This document shows, piece after piece, positions 27,415 through 35,960 of a stretch of 64,000 bases of DNA. The DNA comes from Sabulitectum sp964386635 (lineage in GTDB: Bacteria; Fermentibacterota; Fermentibacteria; Fermentibacterales; JCC-6), in NCBI GenBank assembly GCA_964386635.1, contig CAYLRO010000001.1, positions 1 to 64,000 of the forward strand, in the 5' to 3' direction. The translations under genes and the position numbers were made by a program. Below the pieces are notes generated by a model, which worked only from the letters and a program-made list of their open reading frames with translations, did no database searches and was not told where the DNA came from. The first letter of the stretch is position 1. Every line of letters starts with the position of its first letter.

Positions 27415-27951
27415 TTACCTTCCGCCTGAGGTTCCACTTGATGAAGAGGATCCACTTCTTCCGTCTGAAGATGTGCTTCCGCTTCTTCCGGAATCACCGG
27501 AATTTGCTCCCAGTGCATCAATCTCGTTTCCAAGAGTGTATACTTCCCACTCAAGACCCTCGATCTGCTCTTTCAGAGAATCTATGACAAGGCTCTGCAT
27601 GTCCATCATAGCAGTCATCTCAAAGATGAGAGAATCGTTGGAGCTTGTGATCATTTCCAGAAGAGAATCCGTTCTTGAAGAAATACTTTCGAATTCTCCG
27701 CCAAACGTCTCCATGAGTTCATCGGTATTGAATTCCGGAAGCTCGATGTCTCCTGTTGCAGATGAGAGCTGTTCCTCAAGCTGGTCAAGTCTGTCCTTCA
27801 GATCGTCTGTATCCTCTGTGACTGACTCGATCTGTTCGGAAATCTCATCTACCTGTCCCTCGACCTCCTGTGCGACCTCTTCAACTCCTGGCATCTGGCA
27901 GCCGAGAATAAGCAGGGCGGCAAATGGTATAAGAATCAGTTTTTTCATCAT
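27415..27951 (-). CDS. coiled-coil lipoprotein with Ser/Gly tail
   Basis: 178 residues. Lipoprotein signal (MMKKLILIPFAALLILGC, lipobox LILGC). A Glu/Asp/Ser-rich heptad region forms coiled coils (about 25-155). A low-complexity tail of Ser, Gly and Arg follows. No enzyme motif. It is probably a periplasmic or surface structural protein. The start at 27951 is supported by AAGGAG 7 nt upstream; a longer frame would run into the AMMECR1 gene. Confidence 0.72.
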   Translation of the reverse strand: MMKKLILIPFAALLILGCQMPGVEEVAQEVEGQVDEISEQIESVTEDTDDLKDRLDQLEEQLSSATGDIELPEFNTDELMETFGGEFESISSRTDSLLEMITSSNDSLIFEMTAMMDMQSLVIDSLKEQIEGLEWEVYTLGNEIDALGANSGDSGRSGSTSSDGRSGSSSSSGTSGGR

Positions 27952-27967
27952 ATCATCTCTCCTTGTT

Positions 27968-28507
27968 TTAACTGGTTTCTTCTCTGAGCACTTCAGCAGT
28001 ATATGCGTATATCTCTGTTTCCAGGTCAAGCCATGCCTCTGCAGGAAGCCCTGCCTTCAAGCAGGTATGCTCCAGAAACTGTTTCCGGTTCCAGCCTTCC
28101 TCAGATGCAACCTGAGGAAGAAGAGTGCCTGCTCTGCGGCCTTTTCGAATATACAGCCCGTGGGTGCCTGGAATAACATCCTCTGCAGAGATTCTCTTCA
28201 TAGGGGAAAGAACAGACACTTCAACAGTTATTTCTTTAAGCTCATCAGGCTGAACCGGCATGAATCTGGGGTCACCCAGGGAAGCTTCCCGTGCCATGGC
28301 CCTTACGGTCTTTCCCAGTGATCCGATACCGTTGAAATGGCCTATGCATCCCCGGAGCATTCCCCTGATTTTAAGTGTAACAAAAGCTCCCCCTTCACTT
28401 CTCATCAGTTCACTTTGATCCACTGAAGGAGGTGACTCTCCCATTACTGCTGCCTGGACAGAAAGTCTGGCCAGACTGAGTACAGCACTTCTCTCCTGTT
28501 CTGTCAC
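27968..28507 (-). CDS. AMMECR1-domain protein (AmmeMemoRadiSam system A)
   Basis: 179 residues with the AMMECR1 signature LRGCIGHF. The family body is also visible (VTLKIRGM, AREASLGDPRF, ITVEVSVLSP). The GTG start overlaps the MEMO gene stop by 4 nt, so the two are coupled. In many bacteria the pair occurs with a radical SAM protein of the AmmeMemoRadiSam type; here I see none adjacent. Molecular function is not established for bacterial members. Confidence 0.9.
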   Translation of the reverse strand: MTEQERSAVLSLARLSVQAAVMGESPPSVDQSELMRSEGGAFVTLKIRGMLRGCIGHFNGIGSLGKTVRAMAREASLGDPRFMPVQPDELKEITVEVSVLSPMKRISAEDVIPGTHGLYIRKGRRAGTLLPQVASEEGWNRKQFLEHTCLKAGLPAEAWLDLETEIYAYTAEVLREETS

Positions 28508-29283
28508 CGGTACACCATCCCTGTGAAATACCCCACAACATCATCTCTTCCTGCTCCGGCATCCGCAGAGGTGGAGTAGAAAAGCCTGGCAGCTTTCCCG
28601 GCTCCCTTCAATCCTGCAAGATGAAGCAGAGTGAGAATGGGGTAACGGCCGCATGCCTCTCCCCCTTCTGAAAGGCTTCTGCTGAACTCGGCAGGATCAA
28701 GTGAAAGAAAACCGGTTATAACCCTTTCATCCAGTACTTCAGCCTGTTCCAGAGGGTGAAAATGGGAAAGATCACTTGAGGCAATGAAGAATCCCCCGGG
28801 AAGAACAGTTTCAATGAGCTCTGCTATCCCGGCACAGTCAGGAGCGGCACCCAGTATCAGAGGTACGATCTTTGCTTCAGGCCACCTGGTCTGTATGAAA
28901 GGTATCATCACCTCGAAGCTGTGTTCGTGAAACAACTCAGTTCCAAGTTCCATAGCAAGCGCTGCTGCAGCATCTCTGTTAACCGGACAAACTCCCAGAG
29001 GAGTTTCAATGGAGTCTACATCAAACACCGAGGCATTCATCAGGGGATACCTGTGACTGGGAGCACAGACTATCACATTCTCCACATTATCCGGCGCAGA
29101 AGCAAATCCGATCCCTGCTGTTTTTCCCGAGTAGATGTAGCCTGCGTGAGGCACCACCATTCCAACCGCACCGGGGAAGGGACTATAGTGACAATTCAGG
29201 AATCCTTTTACCATGAGAGAAAGGTCATCTCTATTCTCAGGATAGAATGAACCTGCAAACGCGGAACGGAGTACATCAGCCAA
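28504..29283 (-). CDS. MEMO1-family protein (AmmeMemoRadiSam system B)
   Basis: 259 residues of the MEMO/LigB-like fold, related to extradiol dioxygenases. Family motifs seen: VVPHAGYIYSGKTA near residue 45, PSHR and SDLSHFHP near residue 175, with the His residues that line the pocket. Partner of the AMMECR1 gene. The TTG start at 29283 has GGAGG 7 nt upstream and overlaps the dapB stop by 8 nt. Confidence 0.9.
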   Translation of the reverse strand: MADVLRSAFAGSFYPENRDDLSLMVKGFLNCHYSPFPGAVGMVVPHAGYIYSGKTAGIGFASAPDNVENVIVCAPSHRYPLMNASVFDVDSIETPLGVCPVNRDAAAALAMELGTELFHEHSFEVMIPFIQTRWPEAKIVPLILGAAPDCAGIAELIETVLPGGFFIASSDLSHFHPLEQAEVLDERVITGFLSLDPAEFSRSLSEGGEACGRYPILTLLHLAGLKGAGKAARLFYSTSADAGAGRDDVVGYFTGMVYR

Positions 29284-29971
29284 GCATGTCCTCCATCCCG
29301 TAAAGACCGGGATCCATGTCTGCTATGAACTCCACAGCACGAAGAGCGCCCTGTGCAAATATTCTTCTGTCCGTTGCAGCATGACTGATGACCAGTCTTT
29401 CCCCCTGACCGAGGAAATGGATGTGATGTTCACCTGCAACATCTCCTCCCCGTACAGAATGCACTCCCACTTCTCCGTGAGCTCTGGGCCCAGAGGCCCC
29501 TTCTCTTCCGTGTACTCTTCTTCCTGGAATACCGTCCAGAAGTGACAGAGCTGTACCGCTGGGGCTGTCTATCTTCCTGTTGTGGTGAAACTCTATAAGT
29601 TCAATGTCGAAAGAATCGCCCAGTATCTTTTCAGCCTGAACCAGCAGCTTTTTCATCACATGAATACCTATGCTCATGTTTGATGAATAGAACACAGGTC
29701 TGTTCAACGCCCACTTGTTCAGAAGAACCCTCTCATCTTCTCCTATACCTGTAGTGCCTGATACCAGCGCAGCGTCTCCGGTTTTCAGAAGAAGGTCAAG
29801 AGAGTGCCATGCAACCGGTAGAGAAAAATCAACAACGACCCTGACTTCCGGCTTCAACACCAGCTCATCACCCTGATCAAATGTCTGTACTATTTTCACA
29901 TCACTGAAAGATCCTGACTGGATCAGTTTTCCCATCCGGCCCATTGCGCCGAACACTGCCACAGGGATCAC
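29276..29971 (-). CDS. dapB: 4-hydroxy-tetrahydrodipicolinate reductase
   Basis: Second step of the DapA-DapB part of lysine/diaminopimelate synthesis. 231 residues, somewhat short (most are about 250-270). N-terminal nucleotide-binding motif VFGAMGRMG, SGTTGIGE, and the catalytic/substrate signature HHNRKIDSPSGTA. The GTG start overlaps the dapA stop by 4 nt, so dapA-dapB is a coupled pair supplying diaminopimelate for peptidoglycan. Confidence 0.95.
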   Translation of the reverse strand: MIPVAVFGAMGRMGKLIQSGSFSDVKIVQTFDQGDELVLKPEVRVVVDFSLPVAWHSLDLLLKTGDAALVSGTTGIGEDERVLLNKWALNRPVFYSSNMSIGIHVMKKLLVQAEKILGDSFDIELIEFHHNRKIDSPSGTALSLLDGIPGRRVHGREGASGPRAHGEVGVHSVRGGDVAGEHHIHFLGQGERLVISHAATDRRIFAQGALRAVEFIADMDPGLYGMEDMLG

Positions 29972-30840
29972 AGCAGACTCAAATCTTCCAGCACGGTCCT
30001 GATCAGCACTGTACTCTGATCCGAGACTGGAACAAGAGGCTCCCGTGTAAAGTCGTGGCTGATGACACCCATGAGTTCCAGAGCCTTCTTTACCGGAGAA
30101 GGATTTGTCTCAACAAACAGCACCTTGAAAAGCGGATAGAGCATCTCATGAATACCTCTCGCTCCAGGAAGGTCTCCGGCAAGCCCCAGGTGCACCATTC
30201 TGCTCATAAGGGCCGGAGCAGCATTGGATGCCACGGAAACAACTCCTGATGCTCCCATGAATACCTGAGGAAGAGCCAGGTGATCATCACCGCTCATAAA
30301 TATCAGGTTTGATACAGACCTTAACTGCGTCACCCTTTCAACGCTGCCTGCTGCATCCTTTACGGCAATGATATTCCGGTGTTCACCGAGCCTTGCCAGC
30401 GTTTCAATTGTCATGCATGTGCCGGTTCTTCCAGGAACATTGTATATCACAAGAGGTTTCTCGCTTGCATCGGCAGCGGCAGTGTAGTGAACAATCTGCC
30501 CTGCAGGAGTCGGCTTGTTGTAGTAAGGTGTGATGACCAGAACAGCCTGGACCGGCATTCTGCTTACCAGTTTTGTGAACTCCACAGTGGATGCGGTTGA
30601 GTTGGTTCCAGTACCTGCAATGACAGGGACAGCGCCGTCTGCCGCTTCAAGAACGGTATCAATAACAAGCAGTTTCTCTTCTTCCGCAAGGGTGCCCGGT
30701 TCCCCGGTACAGCCACAGGCCAGAAGGGCCTGAACCCCTGAGGAGATCTGGTGCGAGACCAGATTCCTCAGGGATTCAATGTCTACCTTGCCGTTCTTGA
30801 AGGGAGTAACCAGAGCGGTTACAGTTCCCTTCAGATTCAT
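29968..30840 (-). CDS. dapA: 4-hydroxy-tetrahydrodipicolinate synthase
   Basis: TIM-barrel aldolase condensing pyruvate with aspartate semialdehyde. 290 residues, standard. Motifs: GCTGEPGTL, TPYYNKPT with catalytic Tyr, YNVPGRTG and the Schiff-base lysine in IAVKDAAGS (about residue 160). The ATG overlaps the slipin stop by 1 nt (TAATG). Confidence 0.97.
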   Translation of the reverse strand: MNLKGTVTALVTPFKNGKVDIESLRNLVSHQISSGVQALLACGCTGEPGTLAEEEKLLVIDTVLEAADGAVPVIAGTGTNSTASTVEFTKLVSRMPVQAVLVITPYYNKPTPAGQIVHYTAAADASEKPLVIYNVPGRTGTCMTIETLARLGEHRNIIAVKDAAGSVERVTQLRSVSNLIFMSGDDHLALPQVFMGASGVVSVASNAAPALMSRMVHLGLAGDLPGARGIHEMLYPLFKVLFVETNPSPVKKALELMGVISHDFTREPLVPVSDQSTVLIRTVLEDLSLL

Positions 30841-31595
30841 TAATCCTTCCCCTGACTCTTCTTGAAGAAAGTGGTCATCATCTCGATGGGGATCGGGAAA
30901 GCAATTGTGGAATTATTCTCTGCTGCGATATCCCCCAGTGTCTGAAGGTATCTGAGCTGAAGAGCAGTTGGATGGGTATCAATAACTGCAGCAGCTTCAG
31001 CAAGCTTCTTTGAAGCCTGAAGCTCGGCGTCAGCGTGGATGATCTTGGCTCTCTTATCTCGTTCCGCTTCCGCTTCCTTTGCCATCATTCTCTGCATTGC
31101 TTCAGGAAGATCAACATGTTTCACTTCAACTGTGGACACCTTGATGCCCCAGGGGTCCGTCATTCTGTCCAGAATATCCTGAAGTTTGCCGTTGATCTCG
31201 TCCCTGTTGGAGAGAAGCTCATCCAGGGTTGCCTCACCGAGCACGCTTCTAAGAGTGGTCTGGGCAAGCTGATTGGTGGCATACATGTAATTGGTGATTT
31301 CAAGAATTGCTTTTCTGGGGTCTACAACCCTGTAGTAAGTGACTGCATTAACCTTGACGCTGACATTATCCCTGGTAATCACATCCTGCGGAGGCACATC
31401 CATGGTTATTACACGGAGATCCACTTTTTTCAGTGAATCAATTATGGGAAACACAAAGATGAGACCCGGCCCCTTGAGCCCAATCACTTTTCCCAGCCGG
31501 AAGACTACCCCTCTCTGGTATTCCTTGAGTACCCGGAGGGAACTCATGATAACAATGAGCAGAATGACTGCTGGTACACAGATTACTCCTGGCAT
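30840..31595 (-). CDS. slipin/stomatin-like SPFH protein
   Basis: 251 residues. N-terminal membrane helix (about 5-22) and an SPFH/band 7 domain (about 25-190) with YQRGVVFRLGKV and RVITMDVPPQDVITRDNVSV. A charged helical region and the short C-terminal tail end the protein. It forms membrane scaffolds in the inner membrane. It lies one base downstream of a NfeD gene, the well-known slipin-NfeD pairing. Confidence 0.93.
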   Translation of the reverse strand: MPGVICVPAVILLIVIMSSLRVLKEYQRGVVFRLGKVIGLKGPGLIFVFPIIDSLKKVDLRVITMDVPPQDVITRDNVSVKVNAVTYYRVVDPRKAILEITNYMYATNQLAQTTLRSVLGEATLDELLSNRDEINGKLQDILDRMTDPWGIKVSTVEVKHVDLPEAMQRMMAKEAEAERDKRAKIIHADAELQASKKLAEAAAVIDTHPTALQLRYLQTLGDIAAENNSTIAFPIPIEMMTTFFKKSQGKD

Positions 31596-31596
31596 A

Positions 31597-31899
31597 CTAA
31601 CCCCTTCCTATCGGTTCAATTATCAGAATAAGATCCTGCTGATCCACTGCCGTTACCTTTATCTCGTCACCGGTTTTCAGCTCTGTACCTGAATCTGTCC
31701 GGCTCCACCACTGCTCTCCTCTGACCTCAACAATTGTGCGGCCTCTGAATCCTGATGTCTTTTTTACTATTCCAGTTTCGCCCTTCATAGCCGCATCACC
31801 GGTGAGACCTGGTTTCTTCTGTGCCCGGAGGCCCAGCCAGATCAGGAAGACAGCTATCACAAGGAATGTAATGCCGCCTGCCCAGAATATTCCTTCCAT
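31597..31899 (-). CDS. short NfeD-like protein
   Basis: 100 residues: one membrane helix (about 5-25) and a C-terminal OB-fold NfeD domain (TGIVKKTSGFRGRTIVEVRG, then GDEIKV). The truncated membrane part is typical of short NfeD forms that partner slipins. ATG one nucleotide downstream of the pilT stop. Confidence 0.85.
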   Translation of the reverse strand: MEGIFWAGGITFLVIAVFLIWLGLRAQKKPGLTGDAAMKGETGIVKKTSGFRGRTIVEVRGEQWWSRTDSGTELKTGDEIKVTAVDQQDLILIIEPIGRG

Positions 31900-31900
31900 T

Positions 31901-33007
31901 CTACTCTATCCTCCAATCATCCGCAGACTCAACTCCCTTGATCTTCAAGTCCAGACCAGTTGGATTAGTGGCTGCAGCCAGTGCTGTTTCCTCGTCTATC
32001 TTCTCATCCTTCAGAAGGTTGTACAGACACATGTCAAAAGTCTGCATGCCGTATGTATTACCTCCCTGCTCCATGGTATCGTGGAGGAGATGTGATTTCT
32101 CAGAGTCCTGTATGCAGTTACCCACTGTTGCTGTATGAACCAGTATCTCAGAGGCGAGTACCCTGCCTTTGCCGCCTGCAGCAGGGAGAAGCCTCTGTGA
32201 AATAACAGCCTTCAGAAGGCCTCCCAGCTGGATTCTAACCTGCTTCTGCTGATACGCCGGAAACATGTCGATAATTCTGTTTATTGTTTCAGGAGCATCG
32301 GTGGTGTGAAGAGTGCTCATTACAAGGTGACCGGTTTCTGCACCGCTGAGGGCTATCATTGCAGTTTCAGCATCACGCATCTCACCTATGAGAATAACAT
32401 CGGGATCCTGACGGAAAACAGCTCTCAGCGCTGTGCTCCAGGATGGGGTGTCTATCCCCACTTCTCTCTGGCAGATAGAACAGTTGATGTCTGGATGCAG
32501 GAATTCAATGGGGTCTTCAATGGTAACCACATGAGAGGTCTTTGTCTCATTAATTTCGTTAATCATAGCTGCAAGAGTTGTGGACTTTCCACTTCCGGTG
32601 GCACCGGTGACAAGGACAAGCCCCCTCTGCTCGCTGCATATCCTGCGGACAACATCGGGATGTCCAAGGTCTTCCAGTCTGGGGATCTCAAACGGGATCT
32701 TTCTCATAACAATAGCTGGAGTACCCCGTTGATTAAAGATGTTCACGCGAAATCTTGCCTTGCCTGAAAGGCTGTAGGCAAGGTCAACTTCCTGGCCCAG
32801 GGCAATTCTTTCCCTCTGTATTTCATTGGTAACTTCGTTGGTGATCTGTACAAGATGCTCGGTTGTGAAACTGGGGAATTCCTTGGAATGGATAATGGCA
32901 CCTGTTCTTCTTACAACAGGTGGAGAGCCCACCTTGAAATGAATATCGCTGACCTGATCATCCACCAGCGCTTCAAGGATGCTGTCTATTGCTTTTTTCT
33001 GCCCCAT
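31901..33007 (-). CDS. pilT: type IV pilus retraction ATPase PilT
   Basis: 368 residues, standard for PilT/PilU. N-terminal PAS-like domain (SDIHFKVGSPPVVR), then RecA-like motor with Walker A GATGSGKSTT (about 134-143). Asp-box ITIEDPIEF-like VVTIEDPIEFLHP, Walker B region DPDVILIGEMRD and His box HLVMSTLHTTDA are present. It should power pilus retraction. The pilin-like cluster at 47712-62242 is a candidate substrate, but no pilB, pilC or secretin gene is in the window. The ATG lies 35 nt inside nadD with AAGGAG upstream. Confidence 0.94.
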   Translation of the reverse strand: MGQKKAIDSILEALVDDQVSDIHFKVGSPPVVRRTGAIIHSKEFPSFTTEHLVQITNEVTNEIQRERIALGQEVDLAYSLSGKARFRVNIFNQRGTPAIVMRKIPFEIPRLEDLGHPDVVRRICSEQRGLVLVTGATGSGKSTTLAAMINEINETKTSHVVTIEDPIEFLHPDINCSICQREVGIDTPSWSTALRAVFRQDPDVILIGEMRDAETAMIALSGAETGHLVMSTLHTTDAPETINRIIDMFPAYQQKQVRIQLGGLLKAVISQRLLPAAGGKGRVLASEILVHTATVGNCIQDSEKSHLLHDTMEQGGNTYGMQTFDMCLYNLLKDEKIDEETALAAATNPTGLDLKIKGVESADDWRIE

Positions 33008-33569
33008 ATAGCCCCCTGCTCCTTATATAAGATTCTACACATTCAGGTACAAGGTATGATATACTTCTTCCAGTGACGATTCGCTCGCGGATCTCAGATG
33101 ACGAAATCAGCACACCGGGAAACTGGAACAGATGCACTCGATGAAGCAGCTCAGGAGATACGGAAGTATGCCTGTAACCGGGTCTGGTCCCAACAAGAAC
33201 CCTGGCCAGTTCCAGAATTCTGCGGGGTTCTCTCCAGCTGTGGAATTCTTCAAGACTGTCCATACCCATTATAAAACTGGGCAGCTCTCCATCTGACGCA
33301 AGTTTTGCGAGCAGGTCAACAGTATATGAAGCTGACTCTGCAGGCTCCAGGTCTGCAACACTGAAGAGCGGATTGCTTTCCGTGGCAAGTCGGGTCATCT
33401 CCAGTCGGTGTTCCCATTCAGAGAGGGTTCCGGTCTTTTTGTGCGGCGGTATTCTTGAAGGTACGAACAAAACCCGGTTAAGCGAAAACTTTTCAATGGC
33501 TTCCTGTGCCAGGTTCAGGTGCCCCAGATGAGGCGGATCGAACGTTCCCCCGAGATAACCGCAATTCAC
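32973..33569 (-). CDS. nadD: nicotinate-nucleotide adenylyltransferase
   Basis: 198 residues. ATP-binding GGTFDPPHLGHL at the N-terminus, FVPSRIPPHKK and the late ISSSEIRER motif, all typical of NadD. It makes deamido-NAD from nicotinate mononucleotide. GTG start overlapping bamD by 4 nt; its 3' end overlaps pilT by 35 nt. Confidence 0.95.
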   Translation of the reverse strand: MNCGYLGGTFDPPHLGHLNLAQEAIEKFSLNRVLFVPSRIPPHKKTGTLSEWEHRLEMTRLATESNPLFSVADLEPAESASYTVDLLAKLASDGELPSFIMGMDSLEEFHSWREPRRILELARVLVGTRPGYRHTSVSPELLHRVHLFQFPGVLISSSEIRERIVTGRSISYLVPECVESYIRSRGLYGAEKSNRQHP

Positions 33570-34309
33570 TGAAGCTCCCGGAGCCCTTTCAATGCGTCCT
33601 CCTCTTCATCAGAGGAAAGATCGCAGTCTTCCAGAGCTCTGTTGTAATAGGTTTCCGCAGAATATGTATTTCCCATGGATCTGTAGAGGTCGCCCATGGC
33701 GATGAGAACAGATCCTCTGCAGGATGTTTCACCGTAACTGTCCAGAGCATCTCTCAGATAAAGAAGAGCCGCATCCGTTTCGTTTCTTCTGGTGTAGAAC
33801 CTGCCTACGAACAATGATCTTCTGGCAAGATGATCATTAATATCCACAATGAGTTCTTCCGCTTCTGCCATGAGTGATGACAGGGGATAATCATCCATGA
33901 ATCTCAGTAATTCCTCTCTTGCCCTTATCACGGATGTCTGGTCACGGCGGTAGTCTCTTCTCTGCATCCACATTGTTTCAGCAAGAGCGAACTGTGCATC
34001 ATCTGACCAGGGTCCTGTAGGATACTCGTTTACAACTCTGAAAAGGTAGAATTCAGCATCGGCCCATAACTTCTGCTCTCTGTTGGAAATTCCGCTCCTG
34101 TAGAGAAACAAATCAGTCTGAATGTCGCCTGGATATCTGAACATCAGCTCGGTGTACAGGAAAGTAGACTGCCCCCACTTGTCTCTCTGGAAATAGTCAT
34201 CAGCCAGGTTGATTATTTCTTCTCTCTCCATGCCATCTGTGGAAGGGAAACTGCCGCAACCGGCAAAAAGTGGAATCAGAACAGTTATCGACAATAGTAT
34301 CTTCTTCAT
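33566..34309 (-). CDS. bamD: BamD-like outer-membrane assembly lipoprotein
   Basis: 247 residues. Lipoprotein signal ending LFAGC (about residue 18), followed by TPR-like repeats (LADDYFQRDKWGQSTFLYTE, then RVVNEYPTGPWSDDAQFALA and later SLFVGRFYTRRNETDAALLY), the YfiO/BamD organisation. It belongs to the machinery inserting beta-barrel proteins in the outer membrane. bamA is not in the window. Assigned by pattern; some other TPR lipoprotein cannot be excluded. Confidence 0.85.
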   Translation of the reverse strand: MKKILLSITVLIPLFAGCGSFPSTDGMEREEIINLADDYFQRDKWGQSTFLYTELMFRYPGDIQTDLFLYRSGISNREQKLWADAEFYLFRVVNEYPTGPWSDDAQFALAETMWMQRRDYRRDQTSVIRAREELLRFMDDYPLSSLMAEAEELIVDINDHLARRSLFVGRFYTRRNETDAALLYLRDALDSYGETSCRGSVLIAMGDLYRSMGNTYSAETYYNRALEDCDLSSDEEEDALKGLRELQ

Positions 34310-34328
34310 TGCAATTCCTTTTTCTCGA

Positions 34329-35321
34329 TCATGGTAATGCCAGATACCGGAGAGAATCCCGCCTGGCAGCAGCGGCCATTGAAGCAGCAGAGCTCAGTCC
34401 CGGTGCGGTGGAACAGGCAAGGTTGTACCAGCGGAGTGCGTCAACTGCATCTCCAGCGTCTTCAGCCATAAGGCCCAGTCTGTAAGCTGCTTCAACGCGG
34501 ACACCGGTAAAATTGGACTCCCAGACTTCAAGCAGTCTTTCTCTGGCCAGATAGAAGTCTCCAGACTCGTTGTCTTTATCTGCAAGCAGCAAAAGAACTT
34601 CCATCCTTCGCTGTCGCTGCGAAGGAACGAGCAATCCCATCCTGTCAAGTTCTGTGAGAGCTGCGAGTTCGTCTTCCTGGCGTTCGCTTGTGAATCTTAA
34701 CAGCTGAATCTTCGCCTGAAGAACACTTCCTCTCAGATCTGTTCTCACAAGAGGAACCCTGTCAAGTTCCACAATGTGGGATTCTGCAGCAAGGTTCAGA
34801 ATACTGTCCTCGGCGGAAGTGCCGGAAAGAGAATCTGCCACTGTGGTCACCGAAATCAGATGACTTGAAGCATAACAGCCTCTTAGAAGCCACTCTTCTT
34901 CGAATACCTGATTCAGCCCGGGTGCGATCTCGATGGCTCTTCCGAAAGCATCATAGGCCTGGAGAGAATCGCTGTCCCTTGCCATCTCCCATCCCAGTCT
35001 TCTCCAGAGCTGTCCAATTGCCAGAGAGTCGCAGTCACCGGGATTTGAAGAGAGTATATCCAGAGCGGTTCGGGCTCTCTGTCTGTAACCCCGGTTCCTC
35101 TGGGCCTGACTGGCCAGCACTGCAGTTTCAGCAAGACGGTACTGCATTCCTGCATCATAGTTTGCAGTGTCAGCACATATCTCTTCGTAAAGCGAGAGAG
35201 CCTGAGAATACCTTCCTGCATTGAAGAGAACTTCAGCCTGCTCTATAAGATTCTCATCAGGACCGCCAGGCCTGCATCCTGCTGCGAGAATGGCAAAACA
35301 GAAAAAGAGGTTCTTTTTCAA
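34329..35321 (-). CDS. TPR lipoprotein of unknown role
   Basis: 330 residues. Signal with lipobox ILAAGC at about residue 16, then many helical repeats of TPR type (AEVLFNAGRYSQALSLYEEI near the start, LMAEDAGDAVDALRWYNLAC near the end). Paralogue-like neighbour of BamD, 20 nt upstream of it, and probably part of the same envelope complex (inference). Confidence 0.75.
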   Translation of the reverse strand: MKKNLFFCFAILAAGCRPGGPDENLIEQAEVLFNAGRYSQALSLYEEICADTANYDAGMQYRLAETAVLASQAQRNRGYRQRARTALDILSSNPGDCDSLAIGQLWRRLGWEMARDSDSLQAYDAFGRAIEIAPGLNQVFEEEWLLRGCYASSHLISVTTVADSLSGTSAEDSILNLAAESHIVELDRVPLVRTDLRGSVLQAKIQLLRFTSERQEDELAALTELDRMGLLVPSQRQRRMEVLLLLADKDNESGDFYLARERLLEVWESNFTGVRVEAAYRLGLMAEDAGDAVDALRWYNLACSTAPGLSSAASMAAAARRDSLRYLALP

Positions 35322-35324
35322 AGA

Positions 35325-35906
35325 TCAGTTCCTGCTGGAATAGAAAAGATAGACGAGAGCAGTTACAACGCCGGTAACTACAAGTGGTTCAAGAATGTTT
35401 CCCCGCTCTTCTTCAGAAAGCGTGCCATTACACCATTTCTCGTTTGCGCTTAACACCATCTGGATGTCTCCCATGGGAACAGTATTCTGGAGAACAGCAC
35501 CTTCTCTGGCAGTAAGAACAACATTTCCCTGGGGGTCCAGAAGAGTAGCAGCTATCTGACATGTTGCCATTCTGGGCACTTCCCGACCTCCAAGAACCCA
35601 GCTTCTGCGAGTCTGTGCGTAAACAACGCCAAGCTCAAGGGGACGGAGATTCAGGTTCCAGAGAGACTGATCCCGAGCGGTGGAAACCGTGATACCGGCT
35701 TCACCAAGTACTGTTGATGCTATCTGTTCAACGAGCCAGCCGCCATCATGCTCACCACCCACAGAAAGAAGTACCGTTTCCACACCCTGATCTGCAATCT
35801 GTTCCGCCACAGGCAGCAAAGCGTCACCTATAACTGTTTCCGTCATTTCAAGGTTGGTCATCAAAGAGCCTGTCAGAATGATTCCAGCAAGCATAAGATT
35901 CATCAT
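35325..35906 (-). CDS. secreted protein of unknown function
   Basis: 193 residues. N-terminal hydrophobic segment without lipobox. A mixed alpha/beta body (VETVLLSVGG, VEQIASTVLGEAGITVS, ATLLDPQGNVVLTA) and a C-terminal membrane helix (about 172-189) complete it. I do not recognise the family. It precedes two TPR lipoprotein genes (3-nt gap), so a role in the outer-membrane complex is likely. A TATAAT just after the rimO stop may give it its own promoter. Confidence 0.65.
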   Translation of the reverse strand: MMNLMLAGIILTGSLMTNLEMTETVIGDALLPVAEQIADQGVETVLLSVGGEHDGGWLVEQIASTVLGEAGITVSTARDQSLWNLNLRPLELGVVYAQTRRSWVLGGREVPRMATCQIAATLLDPQGNVVLTAREGAVLQNTVPMGDIQMVLSANEKWCNGTLSEEERGNILEPLVVTGVVTALVYLFYSSRN

Positions 35907-35954
35907 TTTTTCTCCACACTTTCTTCTGATTTGAACATCAATGAACCGGCTACG

Positions 35955-35960
35955 ATTATA
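35955..35960 (-). promoter_or_regulatory. possible internal -10 box before the unknown secreted protein
   Basis: A perfect TATAAT on the minus strand directly after the rimO stop, with no convincing -35 (TTGTGG at 20-bp spacing is the best). It would start a transcript about 42 nt before the ATG at 35906. Confidence 0.25.

Noticed and set aside
27050..28321. Long plus-strand open frame (423 codons) opposite the GIN and coiled-coil genes
   Set aside because: Low-complexity Ser/Arg/Thr-rich translation without domain pattern; it is the antisense of well-supported genes.
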